From Lumbricus terrestris (taxonomy: Eukaryota > Annelida > Clitellata > Crassiclitellata > Lumbricidae), in assembly GCA_949752735.1 (NCBI GenBank), contig OX457039.1, positions 42,646,199 to 42,710,198 of the forward strand: a DNA stretch of 64,000 bases, read 5' to 3'. The first letter of the stretch is position 1, and the number at the start of each line of letters is the position of its first letter. The notes under the pieces are model-generated. The model had not been told where the DNA came from. It saw only the letters and a program-made list of their open reading frames with translations, and did no database searches. Shown here in pieces: positions 21,801 to 34,030 of the stretch. The translations under genes were made by a program, and so were the position numbers.

Positions 21801-23355
21801 TCCATGTTCATTATAGAAGTGATTCCAACGCAGACTTTTTCATCACTTAAAACAACTGTTATGTTGTTTTGTATCTCGGCTTGTTCTTCTTCAAACGCTT
21901 TCTAATTATTATATGGTTTGATTCCTTTTAGCTTCATTTTGATGAGCTTTATCCGTGATGATCTGTGGACTAATGTCTCCGCACTTTTTGCAGTCTGAGA
22001 ATCTCTTTTACTTTTGTTTTGACTGTCGTTTGGGTTCAGACTTCGTGTATTCATTTTGATAGCAATTCTATGTTTAACCTATAAGCTATTGTTTCTCCTC
22101 CACCTTGAAGCAGCTTCGTAGGTCTACTGATTTCGTCCATGTCTTTTCGTCATCCTTCTCATTTTTATGATGGCATCTTTTACTTCTTTCTTCAAGCAGA
22201 AAGCTTTGCGTTTGCGGGCAACTCTCTGAAAGCTGAACAGTGAATCCGAGAGTGATAAGCTGCTTACTAATGGCTCGAAGAGTTTCTTCCACGTTTCTGT
22301 AGGTTTGGGATAACTATGAGTTCCAATTTTTCACCAATTGAGTAGCTTTATCTTGCTTCAGACTTCGTGCATTCCACTTATCTAGAAACCTTCATCTGCT
22401 TCTCTGCATTGCAGCTGTTCCAAGCATCCAGCTGGTTTGCGTCTCTGTAGCTTCGCTCTGATATCTTCAGAGTCAATTGAATTTTTTGCTGTCTACAGAA
22501 TATATTTGTTCCTCGGCTATAGGTTTTTCTTTTTCTCCACGAGTCCTTACACTTGTATACTGTCTCGTAGTGCTTTTTTTTAGAAAGCCTCTCGGCTGCA
22601 GAGCAATGATGTGTTCCATACGCTAAAAAATCTATTTTATTCTTGGTTAAACACGATACAGGCAGCTTATTTATTTTTACATGGCCTGCATTCTTGAGGA
22701 TTGTTAGCAGCTGATATTTAATGTCCATAATTTCATGGATTTTTCTGCCTTGAAGATATAAAAGTTGTCTCCCTTAGTGATAGACCTATTAGATATTGTC
22801 ACCGTTAACTTCAGCGTACACTCACTTTTCTCTGGCAATGGGTTGTTCTCTCACAAAGGCAGTTTTTAATCTAGTCCACCTGCTTGGGGTGGGTGGGGGG
22901 GAAATTTGGGTTTCTGGGGAGAAAAGTTCTTTTTCGGCGAACTTTGGGTGGATGGCAATCATTTTTTAGATCAATATCTATTATCTATAGCCATATACTT
23001 TTTCGTCCACGTGGCGATTTGTTTGGGAGGGAGATATGTTACATATTTACTTTTTCTGAGGGAGGAAAATGGTGCGTATTTACATGTATGCAACACCTCG
23101 AGAATTTCTCTGGGGAATTCATTCCTGAGGAAACTTCCCAACAAATATTTAAAAAAAATAAAAAAAATAAAAAATAAGAGTCGTCCAGATTAGGCCTTAC
23201 AGCACAACAGAACTTTAAGCGCACGTTCTTGGACAACATACGCACTTTTTCGTCTGATATATTGACGCTATCAATATTATGTGGAGGAGATTCTTTGATA
23301 ACAATAATTACATTCAATCTCAAACCTGTTTGTACAGACGCCTAGACCATGTCGG

Positions 23356-23358
<3 letters not shown>
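21801..23358. other. Unassigned sequence
   Basis: Minus-strand open frames at 22086-22292 and 22378-22728 are Lys/Arg-rich and might be decayed retroelement sequence, but no motif confirms it. 22880-23190 has overlapping plus frames with no recognisable family. Confidence 0.4.

Positions 23359-23396
<38 letters not shown>
23359..23396. repeat. (TA)n microsatellite
   Basis: About 19 TA units. Confidence 0.95.
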
Positions 23397-23400
<4 letters not shown>

Positions 23401-23830
23401 CACATCAAATTCCTGCTTGAGATCAGAGGAGATTATTTCCATCCATCATTCATCCGATATATCTGGCCACGTTGCTTTGTACTTCTTGCATAGTCGTTTG
23501 TTATCATTCTTGGTATGACTTGAGTTGCATGTTCATCATCCACAATCTAGATCAACTTCAGTATTAGAGCGTTTTCTGTTTCGTTTGAATTATTCCAGAC
23601 GATACCCTCCTTATCCGTCACCCTCCTTATCCGTCCATCCAGCGTCGGATTATCCAGTCTATAAGTCTAAGCAAAATACGCAATTGCTTTCGCCTCTCAC
23701 CGACAGATGGACTCATCTGCAGTCGGAAATGTATAGACTACTATAGGACCGGAAAAACATTGCAAGTAATATATAGCGTTAATAGCACACGATAATTATT
23801 ATTCAATAGATCTAGACCTATACCTTAATC

Positions 23831-24014
23831 CAGTGCCTAAAGTGTGGAAAAAATAATTGCCTGGACGCCTCTTACCTCTCCAAAAGAAGTGCCCGCCATG
23901 GACGCCTCTTACCTTTCTAGTCTGTGCTCGCCTATAAGTGACTGGACGGCGTTCAGATTTTAAAACAAGTGCATGGACGCCGTCCATGACCATCCAGGCA
24001 CACTTTAAGCCCTG
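23831..24014. mobile_element. hAT-type MITE, CAGTGCTTAAAGTGTG family, copy 1
   Basis: A 184-bp element with ends CAGTGCCTAAAGTGTG and CACACTTTAAGCCCTG, flanked by a perfect 8-bp duplication CCTTAATC (23823-23830 and 24015-24022). The interior contains GCATGGACGCCGTCCATGAC, itself a strong hairpin. The second copy is at 49296. Confidence 0.93.
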
Positions 24015-24459
24015 CCTTAATCATTCTATCATTCAAGATGAAGTCCTATGCAGAGTCTGCATGCGATTCACAAATGGTTCGTTCGGTTTTCCTCATCCAC
24101 AGACCAATCGCTTGGTAGGCCTATAAAAAACTCTACTATAGATAAAGTGGGTTCGACGGAGAGTCCGATGGTTTGAACAAAGCCTACTGAGCGAATGCCA
24201 GTTAGTCGAACTCGAACCACACAATGCAATGTATCGTCTACGTCAGTGTCGTCCAAACTGCGGCCCGCGGGACGCATGCAGGCCGTGGGGGCTGATTTCA
24301 AGTGGCCCGCCAGAGTACGCTTAATTTGCACTTTGTGTAAAATTAAGTAAACGAAAAGTCACTGGTCGACTTGAACGTCTATTTTTATTGATATTGCAAC
24401 GGTTGTAAGGATTTGGACAGTTAACAGGAAGGCCAATTCGACGTCTATAGTCTCTGGTT
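24015..24459. other. Unassigned sequence with a possible hAT end
   Basis: CAGTGTCGTCCAAACTGCGG at 24242 followed by CCCGCGGGAC resembles the CAGTGGTTCTCAAACTGCGG-type end of hAT transposons. No second end or duplication was found, so this is only a fragment if real. Confidence 0.4.
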
Positions 24460-24645
24460 GCTACTTGCTATCCCGGAGGGTTGCAGGTTCGAATCCACCT
24501 CAAGTCGCCGCGTAGGGACCTTGGGAAAGTCCTTCACTCGCAATTGCTCGTGCGCTTCGGCATGAAACTCCGATGAACTGTTCGCGCTGTAGTCGGGAGC
24601 GCCTCTGAGTAGAGTGCTTGAAGGGGCGCTATAGCAAGTGCACAT
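24460..24645 (+). mobile_element. tRNA-derived SINE (family A), 5'-truncated
   Basis: Starts shortly before the B box GGTTCGAATCC (24487), then CTCAAGTCGCC, AAGTCCTTCACTCGCAATTG, TCGGGAGCGCCTCTGAGTAG, and ends GGGGCGCTATAGCAAG. It lacks the A-box half of the tRNA-like head. Confidence 0.88.
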
Positions 24646-24983
24646 ACAAACACTAGCCGTAACATCAGTTGGCTTAAAGTAACTGGGAGCAATGGACTTG
24701 AGAAGTGACCGATCGACGACGTGATCAATCTACTGCATTATCTATTAAGTGCCCCTCACCGACAAATGCCTGGCGTCTGCAGGAACTGATGATACTTCTT
24801 TAAAGACCTCAATTCCTGTGTAAATGACTCGATGTACTTGTTTACCGATCTTCACAGACATTGCATGGAAAGTGTTTCTTTCATGAAGCGATGTCGAAAC
24901 TTTTTCTTCTCGAATGGCCGCTCAGATCACCCGATTAATTATTGGAGAACTCGGTGGTCTTCGTCTTTTACCCCTCACGAGTC

Positions 24984-25016
24984 GAGGAAGAAGAAGAAGA
25001 AGAAGAAGAAGAAGAG
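24984..25016. repeat. (GAA)n microsatellite
   Basis: About ten AGA/GAA triplets starting at GAGGAAGAAG. Confidence 0.9.
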
Positions 25017-25480
25017 CGATAACAGACTCGAGTGGTTCGTTATAATTTATCCACCAGATCATCTCCCCTCTCCTTGTCTGACTTGCTTCACCTCGCCCCG
25101 CCCCGCCCACTATGCGTGAAGAATCTGTTATTTGTGGGGTCGACAGAGGGTCTTGGCAGAGGCGGTACTTTGATGTCCAGAACAGGACACAACAAGGACA
25201 TGCGTGTTTATAACTTACTGCAACTATTAGCGTCGTTACAAGAATCTTTTCTGTAGAAATGACTGTAGAATTGGACACAGCAGCCTACAGGAAACGAGAC
25301 AGAAAACTGTGGTTCCTGCGTTATTTCTTTCCATTATAGTAGTATCCCTCTCTTTTGTAAGCAGTTTGAGTTTTGCTCATCTGTATCAGTCTATTTCTCC
25401 TATCCATGTTTCACTTTAGTCTCTTTCTCTTCATCTGTCCTATTCTCTCCCTCTTTTTGTGACATTCCATTTGTTTCTCT
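25017..25480. other. No gene recognised
   Basis: No repeat family or exon motif seen. Confidence 0.4.
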
Positions 25481-25720
25481 CTATTATATCTCTGTATGTA
25501 TGTCTGTCTGTCTGTCTGGATCTCTCTCTCCTCTCTCCCTTTGTCTCTCTCCCCCTGTCTCTCTCTCTCTTTCTCTATCTGCATCTCTGTCTGTCTCTCT
25601 TACTCTTTCTCTCTGTCTATGTCTGTCTGTCTGGCATTCTTTATCTCTAGCTGTATACATATCCATCCATTTGCACATGGATTTTACTTTATATATATAT
25701 ATATATATATATATAACTCC
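25481..25720. repeat. CT/CTGT-rich simple sequence and (TA)n
   Basis: A polypyrimidine tract with (CTGT)n at 25500-25520 and 25618-25632, followed by (TA)n at 25691-25715. The long Leu/Ser/Cys-rich frames here are simple-sequence artefacts. Confidence 0.9.
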
Positions 25721-26208
25721 GCTTCATGCTGCTTCAACTCTGACGCTTACACTATCTGCACCGTCTGCTTCTTCCCTTGCTTCTTCCTCTCCTTCTTCCT
25801 CTGCTTCTTCCTCTGCTCTCCCAGACGCTCATTAATTCCTACGCTAATCCATCTCTCCCAATTCTATTCCGTCTTCCTCTGCCTCTTTCCGTGCCTCTGC
25901 CATGGATGATAAGATGGACGCACACGCTGATCGGTCTCCACGGATCTCTCGTCAGAGAATATTATGTCCAGCTAAGGATGCGAGTAAGATTGATGGAATG
26001 CCGCAGGAATTCAAGATTTGCCCGCAAGCAAAAACTCTCTGCTCCAGTGGTTACTCATGGAAAACCTCTATCCCCTTATTCCTTCCTCATTCATCCTCCG
26101 TTTAAGAAGAATCGTCTTCGTATATTAGATCTATGCTATACGTCATCCGACGCATGCGTGGCTCACATCTCGTCGTCTGTCTCTTCACATCTGTCTGTCA
26201 GTCTGCCT

Positions 26209-26348
<140 letters not shown>

Positions 26349-26439
26349 ATTCACCTCTACACCCGGTTGTTTTTCCTCCTTCTAAGTACATACATATACA
26401 AGTACATTGTACATATTATTGTATATTGTATTGCATAGA

Positions 26440-26690
26440 AACATTTATAAAGCGCCTCTACTAGGGTGAACCGTTCAGAGGCGCTCCCAGTGCGTAAGGC
26501 CACGATTGAAGAAATAAGCTTTGAGAAAAGAAAAATGAGGAGTAGGGATTACCAGTCAGAAGTTGAGGTGAGTAGAAGGAGACAGCGTATTCCAAAGATA
26601 GGGGTCAATTGATGTAAAGGAACGGCACCGAGACATAGCCGTTCTAGTAGAAGGTACTAAAAGATGCATACATATACTATTATACATATT
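26440..26690 (-). mobile_element. LINE 3' end (same family as 55756-56310)
   Basis: In plus orientation the sequence starts ATTTATAAAGCGCCTCTACT, then TCAGAGGCGCTCCCAGTGCG, as at 55756. It continues with GGGATTACCAGTCAG and CGTATTCCAAAGATAGG, comparable to GGATACACTACCAGAAAGG and CGATTCCATAGGGAGGG there. So it is the complement of a LINE 3' end, too decayed to translate. Confidence 0.65.
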
Positions 26691-26733
26691 ATACATTACA
26701 TATACATATTCATATACAGATATTTATATATAC

Positions 26734-26851
26734 AGGGGCGCGGTGGTGTAGTTGGAAAGTTCGTTGCCTTGCACCCGAAGGGTTGCAGGTTCGAATCCAC
26801 CACAATTCGCCTCCTACAGGGACCTTGAGCAAGTCCTTCACTCGCAATTGC
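26734..26851 (+). mobile_element. tRNA-derived SINE (family A), 5' half
   Basis: Complete tRNA-like head: GGGGCGCGGTGGTGTAGTTGG (A-box region) and GGTTCGAATCCACC (B box, 26780), then GGGACCTTGAGCAAGTCC and TTCACTCGCAATTGCTGTA. It stops before the 3' hairpin tail. Confidence 0.88.
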
Positions 26852-26889
26852 TGTATGTCCGCTGATCCATTCCAGCTACTCCAGTCATA

Positions 26890-27485
26890 TTCCTTCTTTC
26901 CACTTTTCCTATACCTTACATCCTTTCGTCATTCCATTCTTTCGTTCCATTCATCTTGTAATCCATCCATCTTTCCATGCGTGAATACATGCATCCTTCC
27001 GTCCTCTAATCATTCCATCCTTCTTTCATTTCATACATCCTTCTCTCCTTCTTTCCTTCATTCCATGAGTCCATCCATACATTTTTCATGCATTCTTTCC
27101 TTCCCTCTTTCCTAACTTCCTTTCCTTATTCGTTCCATCCTTTTTCAATCCATATACATACTTGTTTCCAGCCTTGTTTCAATCTATCCATCCATTCACT
27201 ATCCATCCATCCATCCATCAGACCACCCATCCATCCATCCTTCCTTCCATCCATCCATCCTTCCTTCCATCCATCCATCCATCCATCCAGCCTTCCTTCC
27301 ATCCATCCATCCATCCATCCATCAGTCCATCAGTCCATCAGACCATCCATCCATCCATCCTTCCATCCATCCTTCCATCCATCCATCCATCCATCCATCC
27401 AACCAACCATCCATCCATACATACATCCATCCATCCATCCATCCATACATCCGCCTGCCTGCCTGCATGCCTGCCTGCCTGCCTG
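26890..27485. repeat. (CATC)n/(CCTT)n simple-sequence block
   Basis: Pyrimidine-rich sequence, becoming a near-pure CATC repeat with CCTT interruptions at 27185-27455, then GCCT repeats at 27453-27485. Ser/Pro/His/Ile-rich frames here are artefacts. Confidence 0.95.
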
Positions 27486-28800
27486 CAATTCAGACCTGCC
27501 TGTATCACTTGGTCAAGAACACCGCTGTATATATAGAAGCTGATCTTGCGATGTATGTTATTGTTCTATCATCATCTGGTTTCTAAGATTCCTTGCGAGT
27601 TCTTTGCTGCATCGTCTTCTCCTTCTTTGAAGTTCCTCTTCTTATCGCTTTTAATCGATGGAAACACTCTGCCTCAGCATCCTTCCGCTGTGCACACTGC
27701 ACAGCCAAAGCCAAGCGGCGACGCTTCCTATGGTACGCCGTGGCACTCCGGATTGCGCCGGCCTTCCACCGCAATCCTTGCTAATTGTATTTAAGTAAGC
27801 ATTGTCTGCCTGGTCGATTTCAGGCTACTATAATCTACAGTTATAGCTCAGCGAATCTAGGTCGGCAGTTCAAATTGCGTGCTCCTGGGTCGCCTCTCAG
27901 CATTGCACTTCTTTCAATTTTCTGTCGACCACTTGAAAATGGGTTAATTTAGGGCAGGAGATTACCAGAGCAGGCAGAGAACTGGCCGACATCAAGAAAA
28001 ACACAGATACATTCATGCACACATAGAGGCACACATCGATATGAAGACAGGCATATGCAGTGATTGGGGAAGACAGAGAAACAGACAGAAATACAGACAG
28101 ACAGACAGACAGACAGACAAGCAATCAGACTGTATACGCTTGGGTTTTTGAGTCAGTACTCATGCAGTAGTATATAATAGGTAGTGATGTTGATGTCGTA
28201 TGTGATTAAGGCAGAAGACAACTAGGCTACCACGTGTAGTGAAAACCTACATGTACTATGGTTTGTACTATGGTGTGTACTACTCCTGCTTTAACTCTTA
28301 TGATATAGGCCTACGTTTGGCATGCTGATTGATGAATGGTATGGGTATGTTTTATGGTATTTGAAACCTCGGCTGCAACCTGGGCATAATATTCGCTAGC
28401 TCACTGAATAACAATGAGTCACGTGCTGATTAATTATGCATGCGGTTGAATCATATTATGTTGACTAATCGCATATTTATGCTGTTAATTGACACCATGT
28501 CATAACACGTTCTCATAGGGGTATGATCACTATACTTCATAAATGGCATATAATATCAAGTGATATCTTGCTTACCGACATACCAAGTCAATCAGTGCGT
28601 TCAGATTTTCAATAGCCTAATATTGTAAATATATTATAAATATATTATTATATTATAAGACTGCATGCAGAATTGATCAACTGGAGAATAAATCTAGTGA
28701 CTTAAAATCGCGATTCAGATTTGGAGGGCGTAGCTCTTAATTAATATTAAATCCATTTTTAAAATTTATTTACTTATTATTTACTTATTTCTCGAATTAG
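27486..28800. other. No gene recognised
   Basis: Contains an (ACAG)n tract at 28082-28118 and a possible degenerate tRNA-like segment near 27840 (TATAGCTCAGCGAATC, then GTTCAAATTG). Otherwise AT-rich and unassigned. Confidence 0.45.
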
Positions 28801-29005
28801 CTATAGCGCCCCTTCAAGCTCACTATTCAGAGGCGCTCCCGACTACAGCGTGTACACTGAATCGGGGTTTCACACCGAAGCGCACAAGCAATCGCGAGTG
28901 AAAGACTTGCTCAAGGTTCCTTCGCGGCGGCTTGAGGTGAATTCGAACCTGGAACTTTCCGGTTCCAAGGCACATAACCCACCACTACTCTACCACGCCT
29001 CGGAA
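28801..29005 (-). mobile_element. tRNA-derived SINE (family A), minus orientation, near full length
   Basis: In plus orientation it starts CTATAGCGCCCCTTCAAGCT, then CAGAGGCGCTCCCGACTAC, TGAAAGACTTGCTCAAGG and GAATTCGAACCTGGAA (B-box complement), and ends CTCTACCACGCCTC (A-box region). Confidence 0.88.
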
Positions 29006-30614
29006 TCGTCTGAGTTTCCCTTTGATTGTCTTGTAACAAGAAACAATTAATGAAAGACTATAGTGATTGATACGAGACAAGAATTGAATGCAACTTACAG
29101 CCATTCAATTGCATCGGTATGAAGTATCGTTAACGTCATAACGATGAATGTGAGGTACAGTCCGAAGTTCGAGCAACCTTTCCGGACCCTGAGGGGTTCT
29201 TGGACTGAAGCGTGTAAATGGCGTCTTCTGGCCGGAATAAACATCCTCGTCAGCGTCATCTCATATATCCAATCAGCGACGAGAACAATAAATATTTCTA
29301 CCTAAAACACGGCTAAAAGACTCTCCTTGTTTGATTTGACGACACGATAACGATAGCAGAACCGATAACATAAAAACAGCGTCTTAGGCTTCTTTCTGTA
29401 TGCCACAATTCTTTTCTTCAATCGAACGTTTTGTCACTTTTGTGTGACGGCGTAAAAAGTCTTCAGATAAAAAAAATGCAGATCCGTTTCAGTTCAGCGA
29501 TTTTATTCCGAATTGAAAGTCTTTGACGAACAGCTTCCAACTTATATACGACGATGCCGCTCACTCGCATACCTCGCCTGTACCGCGTTTGCCGCCTCCA
29601 CTAAAACACCACATAATATCTGGGCCCAGGCCTACGTCGCCCCATTCACCGACGCATTCAGTTAGTCCCAGGAACGAAAAACGTGTCCTCCCTCTTTCCA
29701 TTTATCATTCTTCCGGTCATCCGTGAGTACCTCCGTCAGCTTGCGCAAGTTAGTCAAAAAGCCCTCCTCTGTCTCACGCTGTTTCCCTGCCCGTCTCTCT
29801 CGCACGGGCGCCAGCGCCAATCAGACGTAGCCTACAGAGGCAAGTGAGCCCAGGCCCAGCAAGTGATTGCTTGGTTGTAGAGGGTGCGTTTTTCGACGTC
29901 GCTTCTGTGCCGGAAGTCTGACGAGAGCAGAAGGTATGTTGCCGCAAACGCACGACGATAAATAACGAAGTTTTTAGGTCCTGTCAAAATCCTTCCTCTC
30001 GCGCTATTGCATTAGGGCCTAACTCCGAACACGTGTCGCCCAAAGTCAACATCAGAGGTGGCTGCGAACCTATCTCATCCACCCTGACCGGTTGGGCTGG
30101 AGAGTACTGCAGAGCCCTAAGCGTAAGCCACTCTGGGGCTACTACCTCGAACGTTTCACCATCAGTCCAGTTCAGCGTTGCCAAGCACCTAATGACTCGA
30201 CCTGTCCACTGTCCAGCTACTGGACTGGTCATTTTCTGACCGCTGACGCGTGAAGCTGACCCAACGCCTTTGCACCACCAAGGGGAACCCAACCGACTTA
30301 GGGAGGCTGGGCAGCCCGGACAGATAAGGCTCCCGCAATTAGTCCTCAATAAAGTTGTTTGATGGCTATAAATCAGGGTCGCGCCGGAACTTAATGCATG
30401 CCAAGATCATGAAATACGAATCACACCGAGTAGAATAAGGTTTCTGTTTCCAGTGATAGTTATGAGCAGTTAAGGATATTGGTTCAGCCTTCAGGCTATG
30501 GCTTCTGCTCTGGTCGTACGTAGAGTAGGCTATCTTGAGGACTGAGAAATCCTGACGATGGCCCAAGAACCACTTAGACTTACTATGTGTATAGGCCTAC
30601 TGGTCCTACTTGAT
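29006..30614. other. CpG-richer unassigned region
   Basis: No recognisable protein or RNA gene. Part of it (about 29560-30330) is visibly richer in CpG than its surroundings and holds overlapping open frames on both strands with no motif. CCTCAATAAAGTTGTTTGAT at 30343 looks like a plus-strand poly(A) signal. It could be an exon of a non-coding transcript, a retroelement LTR or a promoter region. Confidence 0.4.
29811..29934 (+). promoter_or_regulatory. Candidate promoter and first exon
   Basis: A CCAAT-type box GCCAATCAG lies at 29815 and an ETS-type site CCGGAAGT at 29910. A consensus splice donor AGAAG|GTATGT follows at 29933/29934. The order and spacing fit a short non-coding first exon of a plus-strand gene, but no downstream exon was found. 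Confidence 0.25.
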
Positions 30615-31110
30615 CTGTTTAATCTAGACGTTTCTAGGGGGCGGAGGTTCCCAGGAATGACACCCACTACCCCCTAGAAGAAATCTTGAGCTGTTGTCAA
30701 CATGCACATCGATAATATTCCCACCCAAATTAACCCCCCCGCTCCGTAGAAAACCGGACAGGCCGTGTTCACATGCAGTGATCTGTAAAATTGCAAAACC
30801 TGTCTTTTGGAGAAATTCGGAGCGAAACACTAAAAAAATAAAAAGAAGAGGAACAGAAAAAGTCATCATATTTAATAGTATGGAATTTGCTATCTTTTTC
30901 CGAAATTTTGGCGATATGAGAAAAGTTTTAAAGTACGGAATTTAGGCCTATTATTTTTTCCGGAAATTTGTTGTGAAGAAAGACAAAAATATGGTCGTCA
31001 GAAAAAAATATATATACCGGTCAGAAGGTGCCGTCGGTGTCTGGCTCAAAGGTTGCCGCCCGCCTGCCAAAACCTGAATCCCCCAAAGCAGAGGGGCTAG
31101 ATTAAAACTG
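30615..31110. mobile_element. hAT-like MITE, TTTAATCTAG family, older copy
   Basis: The left end CTGTTTAATCTAGACG and right end CTAGATTAAAACTG form an inverted repeat nearly identical to the ends of the element at 36630. Both have G-rich/C-rich subterminal patches. No target duplication could be matched, so this copy is older or its borders have shifted. Confidence 0.65.
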
Positions 31111-32692
31111 CTGAGCTTACTTGTTGGACCCTAAATGGTAATTTGGATAAACCTCAATAAAAAATCAACTGTATGAATGGCATTAATAAATCTTAACAAT
31201 GAAGCCTCTTAGAGAACACGAGGTCATTCATTCGTCACACGGCAATTACAATATTTTGCCAATTCGATTACTCATCGCTATGTTTACGATTTCGTTCCTT
31301 ATTTCACAAGGTGTATTCTTTACGAGACAAGGGCGAGCGAGTAGTTTGATGGGCCACAGGTTGTCATTAAGGGTACGGCGAACGAGCTGCCTTCTTTGGT
31401 CAGAGACGAACTGTTGAGCGGCTTACATGGGGCAGGTAAAGGCCGTTTGCATAGGTCTATATAGAGACAGACAGACAGCTGTGCCGACGCCAGAGGAAGT
31501 TTTATGGCCCTACACCCGAAATGCCATGCCAATGCCATGCCAACCCTGCAGAAGCAACATTTTCTCGTCCGAACCTCATCGGAAATATATATATATATAT
31601 ACATTCATACATACATATCTATATAATAATTATAAGACATGTTGCATTAGCTGTCATTTGACCTCATCTGTAGAAGCCGATTAAAGACCATTTAAAATAA
31701 GTCGACATTATAACCACAGGCGATAAAAACTTTCGGTAGAGTAAAATATATCTATGCATTATACTGTTTTAACTGGTGGCATTTCCGTGGGTATATTTTG
31801 ATGGAATTTATGCGGATTCTATTTGGGAATATTTCAACCATAATTAACTCACTGCAATTTCATCCGTTATTCTACCTATCCTATCCTATCCTATCCTATC
31901 CTATAATACCCATCTGTTAAAATTAAAACGTTTTTGAAAAGCAGTCCGAATCATCGCTAAATCGTTTTTTGCAACTCGCATACTAAACCGCTTTTATGAC
32001 CTTATAAGATTCTAAATATTGATCAAATCAGATGTGTCCAAACTTGTGAATATACATGTTCCAGTATGCTAATAATCTTTTCCTGCTGCCTTCTTGTCAT
32101 GCTCCACTCCAATCACGTCAGCCATCATCGTTAGGAGTAGCCGTGTCATTGTGTGCAAATATGCAATACAGCCATGAGCCCATGACGCATAAATTTTCAA
32201 TACGGTACCATGAGCCATGCATGTATTGCGGAATAAACTACCCAGTGACATTCAAACTGTTCCCTGTCTATCTCACTTAAGGAACATAATTTTATTCATT
32301 TCCACACTATATAGATATATGCGTATACCCGGTCAGGTTCCTGGCAGTCCCATTATCTAACCGATATATATATAGTATTACCAGCACTCAGTCACTTTAC
32401 TAGTCCAATAGCGGGACCAGTTTATTCGGGTGCTCACTTTGTTCCCACATAAAAATTAATGTCTTAGAGCCAACTCCAATTTTTTTAAATTAAATTCCTT
32501 TTTATATGATCGTTCAATTCGTGTTTGGCATTATAATTGTTCTGATGGGACACATAAATAAATAAACGATGATAAATAAACCAAATTTAAAAAAAATTCT
32601 CTATGGGCTCCATATGAACTTCCTGTTGGCATTTTGATATACCGGATCTACGATAACTAAGCTTTGCATGCAGATATTCTTCTACTGGAACC
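31111..32692. other. No gene recognised
   Basis: Contains a TA run near 31586-31602 and a (CCTAT)n tract at 31875-31905. A plus-strand open frame at 31199-31417 has no motif. Confidence 0.45.
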
Positions 32693-32843
32693 CATGGGCG
32701 GAGTTTGGTTTCCGTTCTTGGAGGGGCTAAAGCCCTCTTGGGGGGCTAAGCCCGGGAAAAGATGCCATTTACATGGTGAAAGAAATGAATCTGGGACTTC
32801 TAGGGGGGTTTGGCCCCCTAGCCCCTGATAAACTCCGCCCATG
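32693..32843. mobile_element. hAT-type MITE, GGGCGGAGTTT family, copy 3
   Basis: A 151-bp element with perfect 14-bp inverted ends CATGGGCGGAGTTT and AAACTCCGCCCATG, and a perfect 8-bp duplication CTGGAACC (32685-32692 and 32844-32851). It lies just upstream of the LINE. Confidence 0.95.
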
Positions 32844-32867
32844 CTGGAACCTGTAAAAATATCAGCT

Positions 32868-34030
32868 CAATGCCATTTTCACAAATGCTTTGGCACTAGT
32901 TCCTTTTTCGATAGTATGTCCTCCTATAATCTTCTCCCGACCATAACCAGACCCACAAGAATTACCACTCATTCGTCAACGCTAATTGACAACATTTTCA
33001 CAAAATTAATGCTTGGTCTAATATTATTGAATCTAAGATTGTTGTATCTGATATCTCTGACCATTTGCCTGTCTTAACCTCCTTTGATTTTGAAATGCCT
33101 AGCTCTAGGAACTCCTCATTTGAGGAATCCCGAATTATTAACGAAGAAGGAAGGGCTAATTTTAGCAATTATCTTTCTGAAGCAGATTGGACTCCTATTT
33201 TTGAAACCTGTCGCTTGAAAGATGCTAACAAAGCATATGACTTGTTTATGAAAGAATATAAAAGAAACTATGATAAGGCGTTTCCAATAAAAACTAATAT
33301 AAATAAAGGAAAACCCATGCTTAAACAACCCTGGATGACTCCTGGACTTCTCAAATCTAGTAAGAAAAAAGCTAAACTTCATTTAAAATATGTAAAGGTC
33401 CCTACCCTTGCCAATAAAAATAAGTTTGTTTCATACAGGAATAAATTTAAAACAATTAGAATGAAGGCTGAAAAGCATTACTATGCTGTTGAATTTACCA
33501 AGCATGTTAATAATTTAAAGAAAACTTGGACCCTCATTCGAAGTATAATTAAAATGGATGAACAACATATTAAAATTGAAGCACTAAAAATCAATGGAAT
33601 AAGAAATGATGACCCTAAAGTGATGGCTAATACTTTTAATAATCTCTTCTCTGACATCGCTCATACTCTTGCCAAACAAATTCCCGCTCCTAAATCTCCT
33701 TTTAACACATACCTTGACCCGCCACTTCCTTATTCTTTTGGCTTGGTTCCTACTTCACCTGAGGAAATAAAAAATTTGAGCCACTTGATCCACGACAGTC
33801 ACAGCCGTGGCGTTGATGATATCGACCCTCATATTGCTAATTCTTACATTTCTCAAGTCGCAACCCAACTAGCTGAAATAATTAATTGCTCCCTCAATAC
33901 TGGAGTTGTACCTGATGCTATAAAAATTGCAAAAATAGTCCCTATTTTTAAAAAGGGTGACAGGGAGAACCCTTCTAACTATAGGCCCATATCCATTCTT
34001 CCTTTTTTGCCAAGTATTTTGAAAAAATAA
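32868..34030 (+). pseudogene. LINE ORF2, endonuclease end to RT start
   Basis: The endonuclease C-terminus (to about 33008) is in one frame. The following linker and RT N-terminus (33011-34030) are in another, so a one-base change separates them. The second frame ends at a premature TAA at 34028 because a T run just upstream is out of register with the RT core. A typical LINE endonuclease N-terminus is absent. Confidence 0.85.

Noticed and set aside
22086..22728. Two minus-strand Lys/Arg-rich open frames as host exons
   Set aside because: No splice sites in matching phase and no recognised domain; could be decayed retroelement sequence but not shown.
26740..26795. tRNA gene
   Set aside because: A and B boxes are present, but no cloverleaf could be drawn and the sequence continues into a SINE body found at four other places.
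27088..27543. Ser/Pro/His/Ile repeat protein
   Set aside because: Frame through the (CATC)n microsatellite; similar frames at 6232-6548 and 40372-40728 have the same cause.
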